In this document: one piece after another, positions 19,548 through 29,328 of the stretch
How positions within the stretch are numbered: the first letter of the stretch is position 1
Layout: each line of letters starts with the position of its first letter
Source: Prochlorococcus sp. AG-355-B23
GTDB taxonomy: Bacteria; Cyanobacteriota; Cyanobacteriia; PCC-6307; Cyanobiaceae
Direction of reading: 5' to 3'
Assembly: GCA_003280935.1 (NCBI GenBank)
Contig: QCDJ01000004.1
Location: forward strand, 1-64,000
Length of the DNA: 64,000 nt
Notes under the pieces: generated by a model
Databases searched by the model: none
The model's input: the letters and a program-made list of their open reading frames with translations, nothing else
Told to the model about the DNA's origin: nothing
Translations under genes and position numbers: made by a program

Positions 19548-19733
19548 TTAATTTTCGTTTTTTTCTGTTGTATTAGCGTAATTTGAAGCAATTACACTTA
19601 AAAGTGCTAGTACTTGCTCATTTGGGCAATTAGTATTTTTTTTTAAATTTTCACATTCATTTATTATCTTTGCGTATGTATCCTCAACTATCCCGTTCAT
19701 TTGATCGATACTAAAAGAATATGGTTTATTCAT
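19548..19733 (-). CDS. small hypothetical protein
   Basis: Internal ATG MNKPYSFSIDQMNGIVEDTYAK... Confidence 0.55.
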   Translation of the reverse strand: MNKPYSFSIDQMNGIVEDTYAKIINECENLKKNTNCPNEQVLALLSVIASNYANTTEKNEN

Positions 19734-19807
19734 ATTTAAATTATTGTTTATTTTATTTTTACTTAAATATCCAACGAAGTAAATATTTTTAGTACTTATA
19801 TATAAAA

Positions 19808-20311
19808 CTATTCCCACATGGGGTCATTTAATTTTTCATTTTTAAGTGAAGAAGGAACATAAGTATGTAAAGTTTCAATTTTTATAGCCCATTTTTTAGA
19901 GTTTCCCTTTAAACTTTCGCTTTCAATTAGGTTTGTTAGGGGAATCCTTTTTCTAACTTTAAGAAGGCCTAGACAAGCTTCCCAGGCTTCTTGATTTTTA
20001 TAAATGTCTAACCAAAAATCAAAAATATTTTCTAAGATTTCTAAAGGAATATCAAATGAAATTCCCAGTGAAGGTCTTTCTGTTAAATAATTTTTGTTTA
20101 TTAGTTCATTTGATAAATTATTTACGTTTAAATTAATAGCTAAAAGAATTTCTTTTGCTGATTCACTACCTATTAATTCTTTTCTATGGCAATCTAAAAG
20201 ATTTTCATCCTCAAGTATATTTTCATTGCAATTTTTTATTCCCACAATCCAAAAACCTTCTCCATTATTTACTCCACTAGCAAGAAATAGATATTGAGGT
20301 GAATTCTCCAA
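19808..20311 (-). CDS. hypothetical protein
   Basis: ORF track, 167 aa. Confidence 0.65.
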   Translation of the reverse strand: MENSPQYLFLASGVNNGEGFWIVGIKNCNENILEDENLLDCHRKELIGSESAKEILLAINLNVNNLSNELINKNYLTERPSLGISFDIPLEILENIFDFWLDIYKNQEAWEACLGLLKVRKRIPLTNLIESESLKGNSKKWAIKIETLHTYVPSSLKNEKLNDPMWE

Positions 20312-20433
20312 GATTTCAAATTATTTTTCCATTTTTAACATTTTTTGCCTGATATGAAAATAATTTTGCTTTGCATTTAACAATATAAACTCCTCGTAAA
20401 TAAAATTTAGTTGTTAAAATAAAGATTTATAAG

Positions 20434-20547
20434 ATGTTTGATTTAAGGGAGTTAAAACTTTTATTTTTGGATCCTACTGATTTAATCATTGATAATATAA
20501 ATAAATACCTTTGTAGTAATAAAATAATCAAATTTATTTTTTCTTAG
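20434..20547 (+). CDS. 37-aa putative small protein
   Basis: Manual reading MFDLRELKLLFLDPTDLIIDNINKYLCSNKIIKFIFS; uncertain. Confidence 0.25.
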   Translation: MFDLRELKLLFLDPTDLIIDNINKYLCSNKIIKFIFS

Positions 20548-20761
20548 GAAATAATTTTCCTATTTTCTCTTTTTGCAAGTACTCTTTTTTAGTTCTTATT
20601 TTTTTATCTTCCAGTGATTCTTTATTAGTGCTTACTGCATAAATAATGTAGAAAATCATAACAGTAAATATTAATCCTAAAAAAATAATCAATATTCCTA
20701 TAGGTTCACTGGGACTGAAAATTTTGAGATCTAAAGCAGTACCAAGGGAAATTATCATCAA
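20534..20761 (-). CDS. hypothetical membrane protein
   Basis: ORF track, two hydrophobic segments. Confidence 0.55.
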   Translation of the reverse strand: MMIISLGTALDLKIFSPSEPIGILIIFLGLIFTVMIFYIIYAVSTNKESLEDKKIRTKKEYLQKEKIGKLFPKKK

Positions 20762-20792
20762 TAAACTAATTCCTTAAAAATTTTATGGAAAT

Positions 20793-21026
20793 CTAGTTGA
20801 TTTCTTCGTAACCAAAAAATGTAGCATTGTCTGAATTTTTATACCCATTAGCTGCTTCCTGTGGGTTTTGACTGTCAATTTTTCTTGCTTTAGCATGAAT
20901 CATATTAAATGGAAAAATCACAGCTCCTACAAAAAAATGAAGAATTAAGAAATCTGAAGGTAGTCCATTTGTCCAATCAGGAAAAAATAGCAATGTCATC
21001 AATGATTCGTACATATAGGTAATCAA
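20793..21026 (-). CDS. hypothetical membrane protein
   Basis: ORF track. Confidence 0.5.
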   Translation of the reverse strand: MITYMYESLMTLLFFPDWTNGLPSDFLILHFFVGAVIFPFNMIHAKARKIDSQNPQEAANGYKNSDNATFFGYEEIN

Positions 21027-21174
21027 ATAAACCTCTGACTATTATTACTGAACTTATCGCAATACTTTTAATTTTTAATAAATTGAAATTTAATTTGCTT
21101 TTAATAATTCTTAGATTGAATTGAAAAGATAATTTTAAAATACTATTATATTATTTATAAGTGTTGATTATTAG

Positions 21175-21579
21175 GTGTTGTTAAATTTCTTTTTTGGCTT
21201 ACTTTTATTTTTAATTTTTCAATTTAAACCAGCAATAGGCTTAGATTTTGATAGGTCTGACCCTAGTGTTAGTTTGCTACAAAATAGGATCTCTAATAAT
21301 TTCTCAAAGAAGTATTGCAATGCTATTCAAAATGGTTTTTCTAAAGATGAAGCAATGAAATCAGCTATTGTAAAAACAGAAAACATTATATCTTTCTCTT
21401 ACAATCCTCAGAAAAAATGGATTGAGAAGAGTGACTTGGCAAATCAAATTTCATTGAAAGTAGTAAATAATTGTGGATGGTCATTTGGATTGATTGGGAA
21501 AGATGGAGTTGATTACTTTAAATCATATTTTCTAGAAATTTACGAAAAAACTACTCCTGACAAAAATTTTTCAAGATAG
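21175..21579 (+). CDS. secreted hypothetical protein, resembles 2353-2745
   Basis: Signal-like N-terminus; NFSKKYCNAIQNGFSKDEAMKSAI...NNCGW. Confidence 0.6.
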   Translation: MLLNFFFGLLLFLIFQFKPAIGLDFDRSDPSVSLLQNRISNNFSKKYCNAIQNGFSKDEAMKSAIVKTENIISFSYNPQKKWIEKSDLANQISLKVVNNCGWSFGLIGKDGVDYFKSYFLEIYEKTTPDKNFSR

Positions 21580-21588
21580 ACTACCTTA

Positions 21589-21783
21589 ATGAATAATATT
21601 TCAGATAAATTAGTATTGACTATAATATTGATTACTATTCTTTTTGTATTTGGATTGATTTTTTCAGTAAAGTCTCCAGAGAGAAAGGTTATAGATTCAC
21701 CAATAATGTGGAAAGATGATTATTCTAATATCTCGATTTTTAAGAGCAATAATATAAATCCACAAATAATAAGAATAATTTAA
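21589..21783 (+). CDS. small membrane hypothetical protein
   Basis: ORF track, N-terminal TM. Confidence 0.5.
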   Translation: MNNISDKLVLTIILITILFVFGLIFSVKSPERKVIDSPIMWKDDYSNISIFKSNNINPQIIRII

Positions 21784-21871
21784 TAAAAACATTGCTTACT
21801 AAAATAAAGGACGCTATTCAGGCATATACAAAAATATTTTTTCAGAACTCAATCAATTTATCATTCAATGT

Positions 21872-22213
21872 TTAATTTAAGTATTTCAAAAGAACTGATG
21901 CTAGTTTTAAATCATCATTAAACCATGCTCTTATAGCCATAGCTCTTCGAGGATCATAAAAATTTTGTTTTCTGTACCAACTAAGAACTTCTGAATCTGA
22001 TTTCTTTCCATTACATGACAAACAACATGGCACGCAATTACTTGTACTGCTAATCCCCCCTTTTGACATTGGGTGAAGGTGGTCGAGTGATTCTGAGGGT
22101 TTACCGCAATAAATACATTTATAATTAGTGAGTTTATTAAGTGACTCTCTCCAATTTTTATTACTTATCTTGGGACAAAACTGATCAAGGTAAATTGCAT
22201 CTTGTCTATGCAT
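21872..22213 (-). CDS. HNH endonuclease family protein
   Basis: CIYCGKPSESLDHLHPMSKGGISSTSNCVPCCLSCNGKKSD. Confidence 0.9.
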   Translation of the reverse strand: MHRQDAIYLDQFCPKISNKNWRESLNKLTNYKCIYCGKPSESLDHLHPMSKGGISSTSNCVPCCLSCNGKKSDSEVLSWYRKQNFYDPRRAMAIRAWFNDDLKLASVLLKYLN

Positions 22214-22354
22214 AAAATTCTTGATAATTTCTCCTGATAATAACAGTTTTATTTTAAGTATGATTGATAAAGATAAGAGAAGACTTCCTAAAGCAAATTT
22301 TTCTTATGAAAAGAATAATTTTTAATTATTAATACAAAGGGCAATTTTTAGTTA

Positions 22355-23167
22355 ATGGTTTATTTATTAACAATATTATTAGGAATTTTTGATCATTCTT
22401 TATTTAAAAGTATTTATATCTTTTTGATATCGTTTTTTTCTAATACGTTTTCAGCGATTTCTGGAGGAGGAGCAGGATTATTACAATTGCCAGCATTGAT
22501 TTTATCTGGCGTTCCATATTATCAGGCTCTCGCTAGTCATAAATTAGCAACAGTAGCACTAGGAATAGGGGGTTCCTTAAGAAATTACAAATCTTTAGGT
22601 AATGATATAAGTATTGCCTGGCAAATTTTAATTTTTGGATTACCAGGAGTAATTTTGGGGGCTTCTGTAGTTGAATATATATCAGAAAAGTATTTATACT
22701 TAATTTTAGGAATAATATCCATATTATTAGCTTTTTACTCGTTCCTCAAACCAGATTTAGGTTTATCATCTGGTAATAAAAAGCTTAATTTTGTCCATAA
22801 AATTAGATTTTTAATTTTTATTTTCCTTATAGGTATATTAAATGGTTCTATTTCTTCAGGAACTGGATTGCTGGTAACAATACTATTAATAAAAACTTTT
22901 GAAATGGATTTTCTTAGAGCCATAAGTATGACATTTTTTACTGTTGGGATTTTTTGGAATTTTGTTGGAGCAATTTTTTTGGCACGAATAGGATCGGTCC
23001 CTTCAAATATCTTAATAATTTTAATAGTTGGTTCTTTTACAGGAGGATATTTCGGGGCTCACTTATCAAAATTAAATGGAAATATACTAGTTAAGAAAAC
23101 TTTTACAATAGTTTGTATTTTGATTGGTATCAGCTTATTAATTAAATCAATAAAAAGTTTTATATAA
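22355..23167 (+). CDS. TauE/SafE-family sulfite exporter-like permease
   Basis: ISGGGAGLLQLPALILSGVPYYQALASHKLATV and GSISSGTGLLVTILL. Confidence 0.85.
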   Translation: MVYLLTILLGIFDHSLFKSIYIFLISFFSNTFSAISGGGAGLLQLPALILSGVPYYQALASHKLATVALGIGGSLRNYKSLGNDISIAWQILIFGLPGVILGASVVEYISEKYLYLILGIISILLAFYSFLKPDLGLSSGNKKLNFVHKIRFLIFIFLIGILNGSISSGTGLLVTILLIKTFEMDFLRAISMTFFTVGIFWNFVGAIFLARIGSVPSNILIILIVGSFTGGYFGAHLSKLNGNILVKKTFTIVCILIGISLLIKSIKSFI

Positions 23168-23321
23168 ATTACTTGAGAATTTGAATACACTTGTGGTGAA
23201 AAATACTACAAAGGTCTAATAGTTTATAAAGAAATATATTCTATCTTTATTAATTATCAAAGGGTTTTATGAATAACTTGTTTTATTAAATAAGACTTTT
23301 AGAAACACCTTACTTTTAAAT

Positions 23322-23352
23322 CAAAAAAAAAGGGCCTCACATAAGTGTGGCC
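23322..23352 (-). terminator. Rho-independent terminator, minus strand
   Basis: GGCCACACTTATGTGAGGCC stem-loop (one mismatch) followed by TTTTTTTTT on the minus strand. Confidence 0.7.
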
Positions 23353-23460
23353 GGGTGATGGGGAACTTTATTTTTAAACCAATTTCTTAAAAAATGCAAC
23401 CCCCTATCTATAGCGCAAAACCTGATTAGACCATACACTACAGATAGTGTTTTAATGATT
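23322..23460 (-). ncRNA. candidate small RNA with 5' hairpin and terminator
   Basis: Minus strand: AT-rich upstream with TAAGATATAGAA -10-like stretch, perfect hairpin ACACTA-TCTG-TAGTGT, then GGCCACAC-TTAT-GTGAGGCC followed by poly-T; no ORF in this interval. Confidence 0.4.
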
Positions 23461-23541
23461 TTCTATATCTTAATTAAAGAAATTTAAAATAATTACGTAA
23501 TTTTAAGATTTATTAATATAAATCTTTTTTCATGATTTCAA

Positions 23542-23847
23542 GTGTTTTTGGTAATTTTACTTGTTAAAAATGTCATGCATTGTATTATTCGTAAGAACTT
23601 TGCTAGTCAAAAAGATTTAATGATTGAATTAACTTTACTAACACTTTTGAACTACGTTGGAGATAATTTCTGCGAATATAGAAATATAGGCCATGATAAT
23701 TATAAATCTTTACTTCTTTCCTACAGTGATGCAAGTAATAAGTTTGGACCACTAGAGGTTAAAAAGGTTATTGAAAAGTCAGAAAATTTTAAAGTTGCGG
23801 CTGTTGCTATTGCTGCAGTTAAGTGTCCTCAACATATAGTTAAGTAA
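23542..23847 (+). CDS. hypothetical protein
   Basis: ORF track; true start may be ATG at 23569. Confidence 0.5.
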   Translation: MFLVILLVKNVMHCIIRKNFASQKDLMIELTLLTLLNYVGDNFCEYRNIGHDNYKSLLLSYSDASNKFGPLEVKKVIEKSENFKVAAVAIAAVKCPQHIVK

Positions 23848-24113
23848 TGAAGTTTGAATTAAAAACTGAAAGTGAAAAATATACAAAATCATCTTCACAA
23901 TTTTTTTGGGTATTTTTTATTTTCACTTTTATAATTATCCTTTGTGATGTTGCACTCAAATTACGATCCATATCAAGGAGTCATGAGATTGACTATAATT
24001 GCAGAGTTTTATTTGTTGATAAATCAAAACTTCAATTTAAAAAATTATCCAAGCTTTCTAAACTGAAAAGTAAACAACAAATTTGGGAATTTTGTATGGA
24101 GGTTATTAAATAA
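23847..24113 (+). CDS. hypothetical membrane protein
   Basis: ORF overlaps the preceding stop by 1 nt; one TM. Confidence 0.5.
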   Translation: MKFELKTESEKYTKSSSQFFWVFFIFTFIIILCDVALKLRSISRSHEIDYNCRVLFVDKSKLQFKKLSKLSKLKSKQQIWEFCMEVIK

Positions 24114-24116
24114 TAA

Positions 24117-24911
24117 TTAGCTAGAAGCTGATGAATAGAACTTTAATGCAAATAACCAGAACTTTCTTGAAGTTATAAGAAATATTGTAGCAACAATAAC
24201 TTCAAGCAATATTTTCCACAATTGTGAAAGTCCTAGAAAAACTTCAGAAGGAATTGTAGTTATAAAAGCAATAGGAATAATAATACTAAAAAAAATTCTT
24301 AAAGAAAAAGAAAATGAATTTAGAGGAAATCTTCCAATATAAAGGAATGATCTTAATACTTCTATTGCATTCCAAGTCTTAACAAACCAAATAGTAGTAG
24401 TAGATATGAAAAACCATAGGCTATATAAAATACAAATTGAGCAGCAAATCGTAATCAAGGATAGGGTCATAAAAATTAAATTTAAACTTATTTGATTTAC
24501 TCTTATGCAGAAGATTAACAAGAAAAATCCAAGCATTATTTCTAAAAATCCAGATGGATTTATTTTTTTTAATGAAATAAAAAATTGACTATCAATAGGT
24601 TTCAAAAGTACGAAGTCTAATGTTCCTTCTCTTATATGTTTAACTATTTCTGTAAGATTAGGATTGAACCATGTATTCGTTATTCCATTCAAAATTGTAT
24701 AAATAGCTTGAATTATTAGTGCTTGTTCAAATTTCCATCCTCCAATATATCCATTATTTTGAAAGAAAATAGATAATAGAAAAATACTCCCTATTAAACT
24801 TAAAATTGCAGTAATTAAATCAACTAATATATTCGTCTTATACTCCAATTCAGAAGCCAAAGAAGTATGTAAGAATTTTTTATAAATTTTTAGATATTTT
24901 CTAAAATTCAT
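24117..24911 (-). CDS. ABC-2 type permease
   Basis: Six-TM-like hydrophobic profile, adjacent to second permease and ATPase; IREGTLDFVLLKPIDSQF. Confidence 0.82.
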   Translation of the reverse strand: MNFRKYLKIYKKFLHTSLASELEYKTNILVDLITAILSLIGSIFLLSIFFQNNGYIGGWKFEQALIIQAIYTILNGITNTWFNPNLTEIVKHIREGTLDFVLLKPIDSQFFISLKKINPSGFLEIMLGFFLLIFCIRVNQISLNLIFMTLSLITICCSICILYSLWFFISTTTIWFVKTWNAIEVLRSFLYIGRFPLNSFSFSLRIFFSIIIPIAFITTIPSEVFLGLSQLWKILLEVIVATIFLITSRKFWLFALKFYSSASS

Positions 24912-25702
24912 GACCCCATTGCTGTATATTTTTTTAGTCCTTTAGACCAGATTTTCCTAAATAATGGGAAAAGTAAAAAAATCCATAGAATTTGCATGCT
25001 TAAGCCTCCACTAATATTTGTTTCATTACCTGATAGTAAGCTTGCAGGGAAATCAATTAGATAAGGAAAAGGAGTTAAATAAATCCATGATTTAACATAT
25101 GTGGGAAATGAAACTACTGGAGCTAAAAGACCCGAGAGAAATAATGTTGGAATAAACAACAATCTTTCTATGGATGATGCTTTCTCTGTCCAGAAACATA
25201 GACATGCAACTATTGACTGAATTAAAAATTGAATCAAGAATGATAAGAAAGTAGATACTATCGATAAGAGTAAAATGCCTAAATTTGGAATCCATATACT
25301 TTCTGGATTAAAAATAAAAAAGAAAAACGCGATCATTAGTGCGAAAGGAAATCTTGTTAGTTGTTCAGCAAGATGTTGTGCAAAATATCTGAAAAATGGA
25401 TTTAAAGGTTGAATTAAATAAGGAGATACTTTCCCCATAAGAGAATCCTCTTCAAAACTAAATACAACCCAAACTACAGAAAACTGCCTTACAAAAAAAG
25501 CACATAAGAAATACCTAGAAAGCATAATATCACTAAAATTTATGGATTCATTTAGATTATTGTTTGTCCAAATATTTAACATGAAAAAAGGAATAATCCC
25601 GGAAATTGCCCATAATGCAATTTCTACCCTATATTCCAACATGTTTGAATATTGGACTTTTAATAAGGTTAATATTTTACGGTTAATCAGATTAGATATC
25701 AT
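24908..25702 (-). CDS. ABC-2 type permease
   Basis: MGKVSPYLIQPLNPFFRYFAQHLAEQLTRFP; overlaps neighbours. Confidence 0.82.
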   Translation of the reverse strand: MISNLINRKILTLLKVQYSNMLEYRVEIALWAISGIIPFFMLNIWTNNNLNESINFSDIMLSRYFLCAFFVRQFSVVWVVFSFEEDSLMGKVSPYLIQPLNPFFRYFAQHLAEQLTRFPFALMIAFFFFIFNPESIWIPNLGILLLSIVSTFLSFLIQFLIQSIVACLCFWTEKASSIERLLFIPTLFLSGLLAPVVSFPTYVKSWIYLTPFPYLIDFPASLLSGNETNISGGLSMQILWIFLLFPLFRKIWSKGLKKYTAMGS

Positions 25703-26687
25703 AATCGTTTTTGATTAATACCTTCCCAATAATTTCATCTATTGGTGGTTCATTTATAAAAAGGTCTTCAATATCAAAATTATTTAGAATGGTTTTAAGT
25801 GAAGAAGTAATAGAGTTATTTTCAATTTTTATAGTTATTTCATTCTTTGATTTATTTTTAACAGTAAAACCAGAATTTTCTAAAGTAATTGCATCTTTTT
25901 CTGAGCGACAAACTATTAATATTTCTTTAACAGGAGATAGTTTTTTTAATAATAGGTTAAGTTTTCCATCATATGATATCGCCCCTTCGTGGACACATAT
26001 AACCCTTTTGCATAACGATGTAATATCTTTCATGTAATGACTGGTCAGGCATATCGTTGCATTAGTCTCCTTATTATATTTTTGAAGGAATTTTCTTAAA
26101 TTTCTCTGTGCATTAATATCTAATCCAAGTGTTGGCTCGTCTAAAAATAAAATATTTGGTTCATGTATCAAAGCTGCTAGTAATTCAGACTTCATACGCT
26201 GACCTAGTGAAAGTTTTCTAACAGGTATAAATAGCTCTTCATCAATTTCAAGCATTTCCGATAGTTTTTTTATTCTCTTTTTAGCTTCGAACTTATCTAA
26301 GTCATATATTGATGCATTCAAATAGAATGATTCAATGGGTGGAAGATCCCAAATAAGCTGTTGCTTTTGTCCCATTATTAAGGTGATATTCTTTAGGAAA
26401 TTTTCTTTTCTCCTGAAAGGTAAGTAGCCTGAAACCAAAATAGAACCCTCACTTGGATATATTAAGCCACAAAGCATTTTTAATATTGTTGTTTTCCCAG
26501 CTCCGTTAGCACCTAGAAAACCTACTATTTCTCCTTCTTTAATTTCAAAACTTATATCTTTTATAACTTTTAAACTTTTTGTTTGTCTTCTAAAAAAATG
26601 TTTAATTGTCCCTTTTAAGCCTGGTTCTTTGTAAGAGATATCAAATGACTTAGATAAATTTTTTACATCGATAATATTTTGTACCAT
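25692..26687 (-). CDS. ABC transporter ATP-binding protein
   Basis: Walker A GANGAGKTT, LSLGQRMKSELLAAL signature, ILFLDEPTLGLD. Confidence 0.95.
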   Translation of the reverse strand: MVQNIIDVKNLSKSFDISYKEPGLKGTIKHFFRRQTKSLKVIKDISFEIKEGEIVGFLGANGAGKTTILKMLCGLIYPSEGSILVSGYLPFRRKENFLKNITLIMGQKQQLIWDLPPIESFYLNASIYDLDKFEAKKRIKKLSEMLEIDEELFIPVRKLSLGQRMKSELLAALIHEPNILFLDEPTLGLDINAQRNLRKFLQKYNKETNATICLTSHYMKDITSLCKRVICVHEGAISYDGKLNLLLKKLSPVKEILIVCRSEKDAITLENSGFTVKNKSKNEITIKIENNSITSSLKTILNNFDIEDLFINEPPIDEIIGKVLIKNDYDI

Positions 26688-26764
26688 TTAAATTTTTAAT
26701 TACTGAAATTTAATATTTAAATAAATTGTTAAATTAAATTTATTTTAGAAAATATTTTAACCAA

Positions 26765-27154
26765 TCAAAAAATATCTTTAAACGATACAACCAGCCAGAT
26801 AAAAAAGTTAATTGGATTAAGTAACTCGCTTACGTTATTTTTATTTTCATAATTTAATCCTTTTAAAAAATCAAATATATAATTACTATTCTTTTGTTTA
26901 TCATAATTTTTCTTTATGACATTACCATTTTCGTCGAGAAGATCAATTTCATCCTCAAAAAACCATTTCTCTTGTCCATTAGATAATTGCAAAACAACTC
27001 CAATACCTTTGCCATCAGTTATTCTGAAATCACTTACCTTACCCAATGAAGAAACATTAATTGCATCAATAGTTTCTTTGTTAAGTCTATCCTTAGATAG
27101 TTCTATGTTGATTTGAACAGAATTTCCTATCTTAACCTTATCTAAAATTGACAT
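26765..27154 (-). CDS. DUF2862-like protein with C-terminal extension
   Basis: GKGIGVVLQLSNGQEKWFFEDEIDLL pattern. Confidence 0.65.
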   Translation of the reverse strand: MSILDKVKIGNSVQINIELSKDRLNKETIDAINVSSLGKVSDFRITDGKGIGVVLQLSNGQEKWFFEDEIDLLDENGNVIKKNYDKQKNSNYIFDFLKGLNYENKNNVSELLNPINFFIWLVVSFKDIF

Positions 27155-27225
27155 TTTTTAGGTTATTATACCTAGTGATAAAGGATTTATGCGATTAATT
27201 CAGAATTATTGATTTATTTCAATAA

Positions 27226-27372
27226 TTAGGATTTTTTGAAAACAGCTTCAAGGATTCTCTTTATTGAAATTGTTAATACTCTCAAAAATACAAAAAACAG
27301 ACCTAACCAACCTAATATGACAGCTATTGATAACATGCTTGAACCTAAATCACGCTGTAGCAAATTCTGCAT
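27226..27372 (-). CDS. 48-aa single-TM small protein
   Basis: Manual reading MQNLLQRDLGSSMLSIAVILGWLGLFFVFLRVLTISIKRILEAVFKKS; not in track. Confidence 0.6.
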   Translation of the reverse strand: MQNLLQRDLGSSMLSIAVILGWLGLFFVFLRVLTISIKRILEAVFKKS

Positions 27373-27707
27373 ATAATTTTTTAAAATAAATAAATTTTAC
27401 TCTACTTTATTAAATAACTTATTAAAGATGTAAATGTTCAAAATTCAGATTTTTTTTTTAAATTCTTTTTTATTGACGTGTTTAATAGATATGATTTGTG
27501 AGTTAAAATTTATTTAGAAATTAATTTAATATTTTGGACCTATCTTTGAATTCATACATTGGAATACTTTTTATCATTACTGGATTATTAGTTAGAGTTG
27601 ACTTGAAATTTTCTATTCAAAAAGATCTCAAATAATTTTTAATAAACTCTTTTTAGTTAAGACTTTAAAATCTTTATTTTTATAATTGCTGTAACTACTG
27701 CAAATAC

Positions 27708-27732
27708 TAAAAAAGCAGCTACGAAGCTGCTT
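27708..27732 (-). terminator. Rho-independent terminator downstream of tRNA
   Basis: Minus strand AGCAGCT-TCGT-AGCTGCT followed by TTTTT. Confidence 0.88.
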
Positions 27733-27737
27733 CTAAA

Positions 27738-27814
<77 letters not shown>

Positions 27815-27858
27815 ACATATACATAGCATACATCTGAAAGGGGTATTTTTCCTGTTTT

Positions 27859-28824
27859 TTAGGATTCTTGGAATTTTACTTTACCTTTAACTTCAAGTCG
27901 CACTCCTTCAGGAAAATTAAAAACCTTTTCTTCGATGTCTTGAATTCTTAAGTCAGATATCCACTCTAACTGTTTTAGTAAATGAAGACTAACAGCATGC
28001 TTTGCTCTTTTTGAGCCGTCTTCTACTTTTAAAGCTAAACCTATACCTTCATTTACTTTACAAAGACACTGTATTCCTTCTGCTCCACCTTTACCTATAA
28101 CGTTCCCATGAGAAGCTTTAATTATTTCTGTATCAAATTTATTGTTATCACTTATCATTATTGGGTTTATTATCAAAGCTCTACTGATTTGTTCTAATTC
28201 AGCATTTTCGGAACTGCTAAGAAGAGAATATAATCTCGACATTTCCAAAAGTTTTAAATAAAGAGTGGGTGCACCACAATCATCACGTGCTGCGTTTATT
28301 TCAGATGACGGGATTTTAAGTAATTCAGAAACAATTCTGAATATTTCTATTTGAAGAGGATGATCCCCTTTTAAGTAACTTTCTAATGGCCAATTCATTT
28401 TTTTGCATGTAGCTAAAAAAGCAGCATGTTTACCTGAGCAATTATGTTCTAATGGACTTGTATTTAATTTTGGGCATTTAAGATTATCAATATCAATGTC
28501 ATATTCCCATAAAATTTTGAATGCTTCCCTTGAATGAAGTTTTGATCCACTATGTGACCCGCATGCTAAAGCAATTGATTTTGATTCATTATTGAATTTT
28601 GATGAAGCTCCACTACTAACGAAAGGTATTGCTTGAAAAGGTTTTAGTGCTGACCTTATGAAACTTTTATATTCTGGATTTCCTGCGCACATTAAAACCC
28701 TTCCTTTTTTATCAGTAATGACTGCATGAATCTTGTGGATCGACTCAATATTTGACCCTCTCATTAATGTTGCTTGTAAGGGAGGATTGTTAGAAGTGTA
28801 GAGGTTTTTGAAATTAGAAATCAT
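27859..28824 (-). CDS. L-asparaginase II family protein
   Basis: LACGSHSGSKLHSREAF, HNCSGKHAAFLATC, DDCGAPTLYL, GKGGAEGIQCL motifs. Confidence 0.92.
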   Translation of the reverse strand: MISNFKNLYTSNNPPLQATLMRGSNIESIHKIHAVITDKKGRVLMCAGNPEYKSFIRSALKPFQAIPFVSSGASSKFNNESKSIALACGSHSGSKLHSREAFKILWEYDIDIDNLKCPKLNTSPLEHNCSGKHAAFLATCKKMNWPLESYLKGDHPLQIEIFRIVSELLKIPSSEINAARDDCGAPTLYLKLLEMSRLYSLLSSSENAELEQISRALIINPIMISDNNKFDTEIIKASHGNVIGKGGAEGIQCLCKVNEGIGLALKVEDGSKRAKHAVSLHLLKQLEWISDLRIQDIEEKVFNFPEGVRLEVKGKVKFQES

Positions 28825-29319
28825 TTAGAAAATGTTATATTGAAAAATCAAAATTCCAGATAAAGCTAAGACTGAAATAATAGAAAAAATTTGAATTAAA
28901 TTTTTTAAAATAGGTTTTACCTCGATTGAGGCAATAAGTGATTCTTTTTCTTTCAAAACTAATGGCTTTTCCCACACCTGACCGTCATACCAACCGGACT
29001 CCTCATATTCGACTTTTTCAGATATTAATCTATTAAATATATGATTCCAACCTAGATATAGTCTTATTAAAATTAAAAGAGGTATTGATAAGCTGCTAAA
29101 AAAACTTAATAGAATATATTTTAAAAGTGATGTTTTGAAATAAACACTACCTGAAGAAATAACAAGAAATAGAACAAAAGTTCCTATCCAGAACTTTATC
29201 AATATAAGTATTAGTGACTTTTTTGTTTTTGGCCAAGAAAAAATTTTAGATTTTGACAATTCTATGAATTCATTTGTGGGTTGCTGCTCTCTAGGGACAG
29301 GACATTTAGATTGATTCAT
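28825..29319 (-). CDS. DUF1230/CGLD27-like membrane protein
   Basis: CPVPREQQPTNEF N-terminus and YEESGWYDGQVWEKP motif. Confidence 0.85.
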   Translation of the reverse strand: MNQSKCPVPREQQPTNEFIELSKSKIFSWPKTKKSLILILIKFWIGTFVLFLVISSGSVYFKTSLLKYILLSFFSSLSIPLLILIRLYLGWNHIFNRLISEKVEYEESGWYDGQVWEKPLVLKEKESLIASIEVKPILKNLIQIFSIISVLALSGILIFQYNIF

Positions 29320-29328
29320 AAAATAAAA

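Noticed and set aside
27546-27635. 29-aa TTG-initiated ORF (NSYIGILFIITGLLVRVDLKFSIQKDLK)
   Set aside because: Too short and no SD; could be chance in AT-rich DNA
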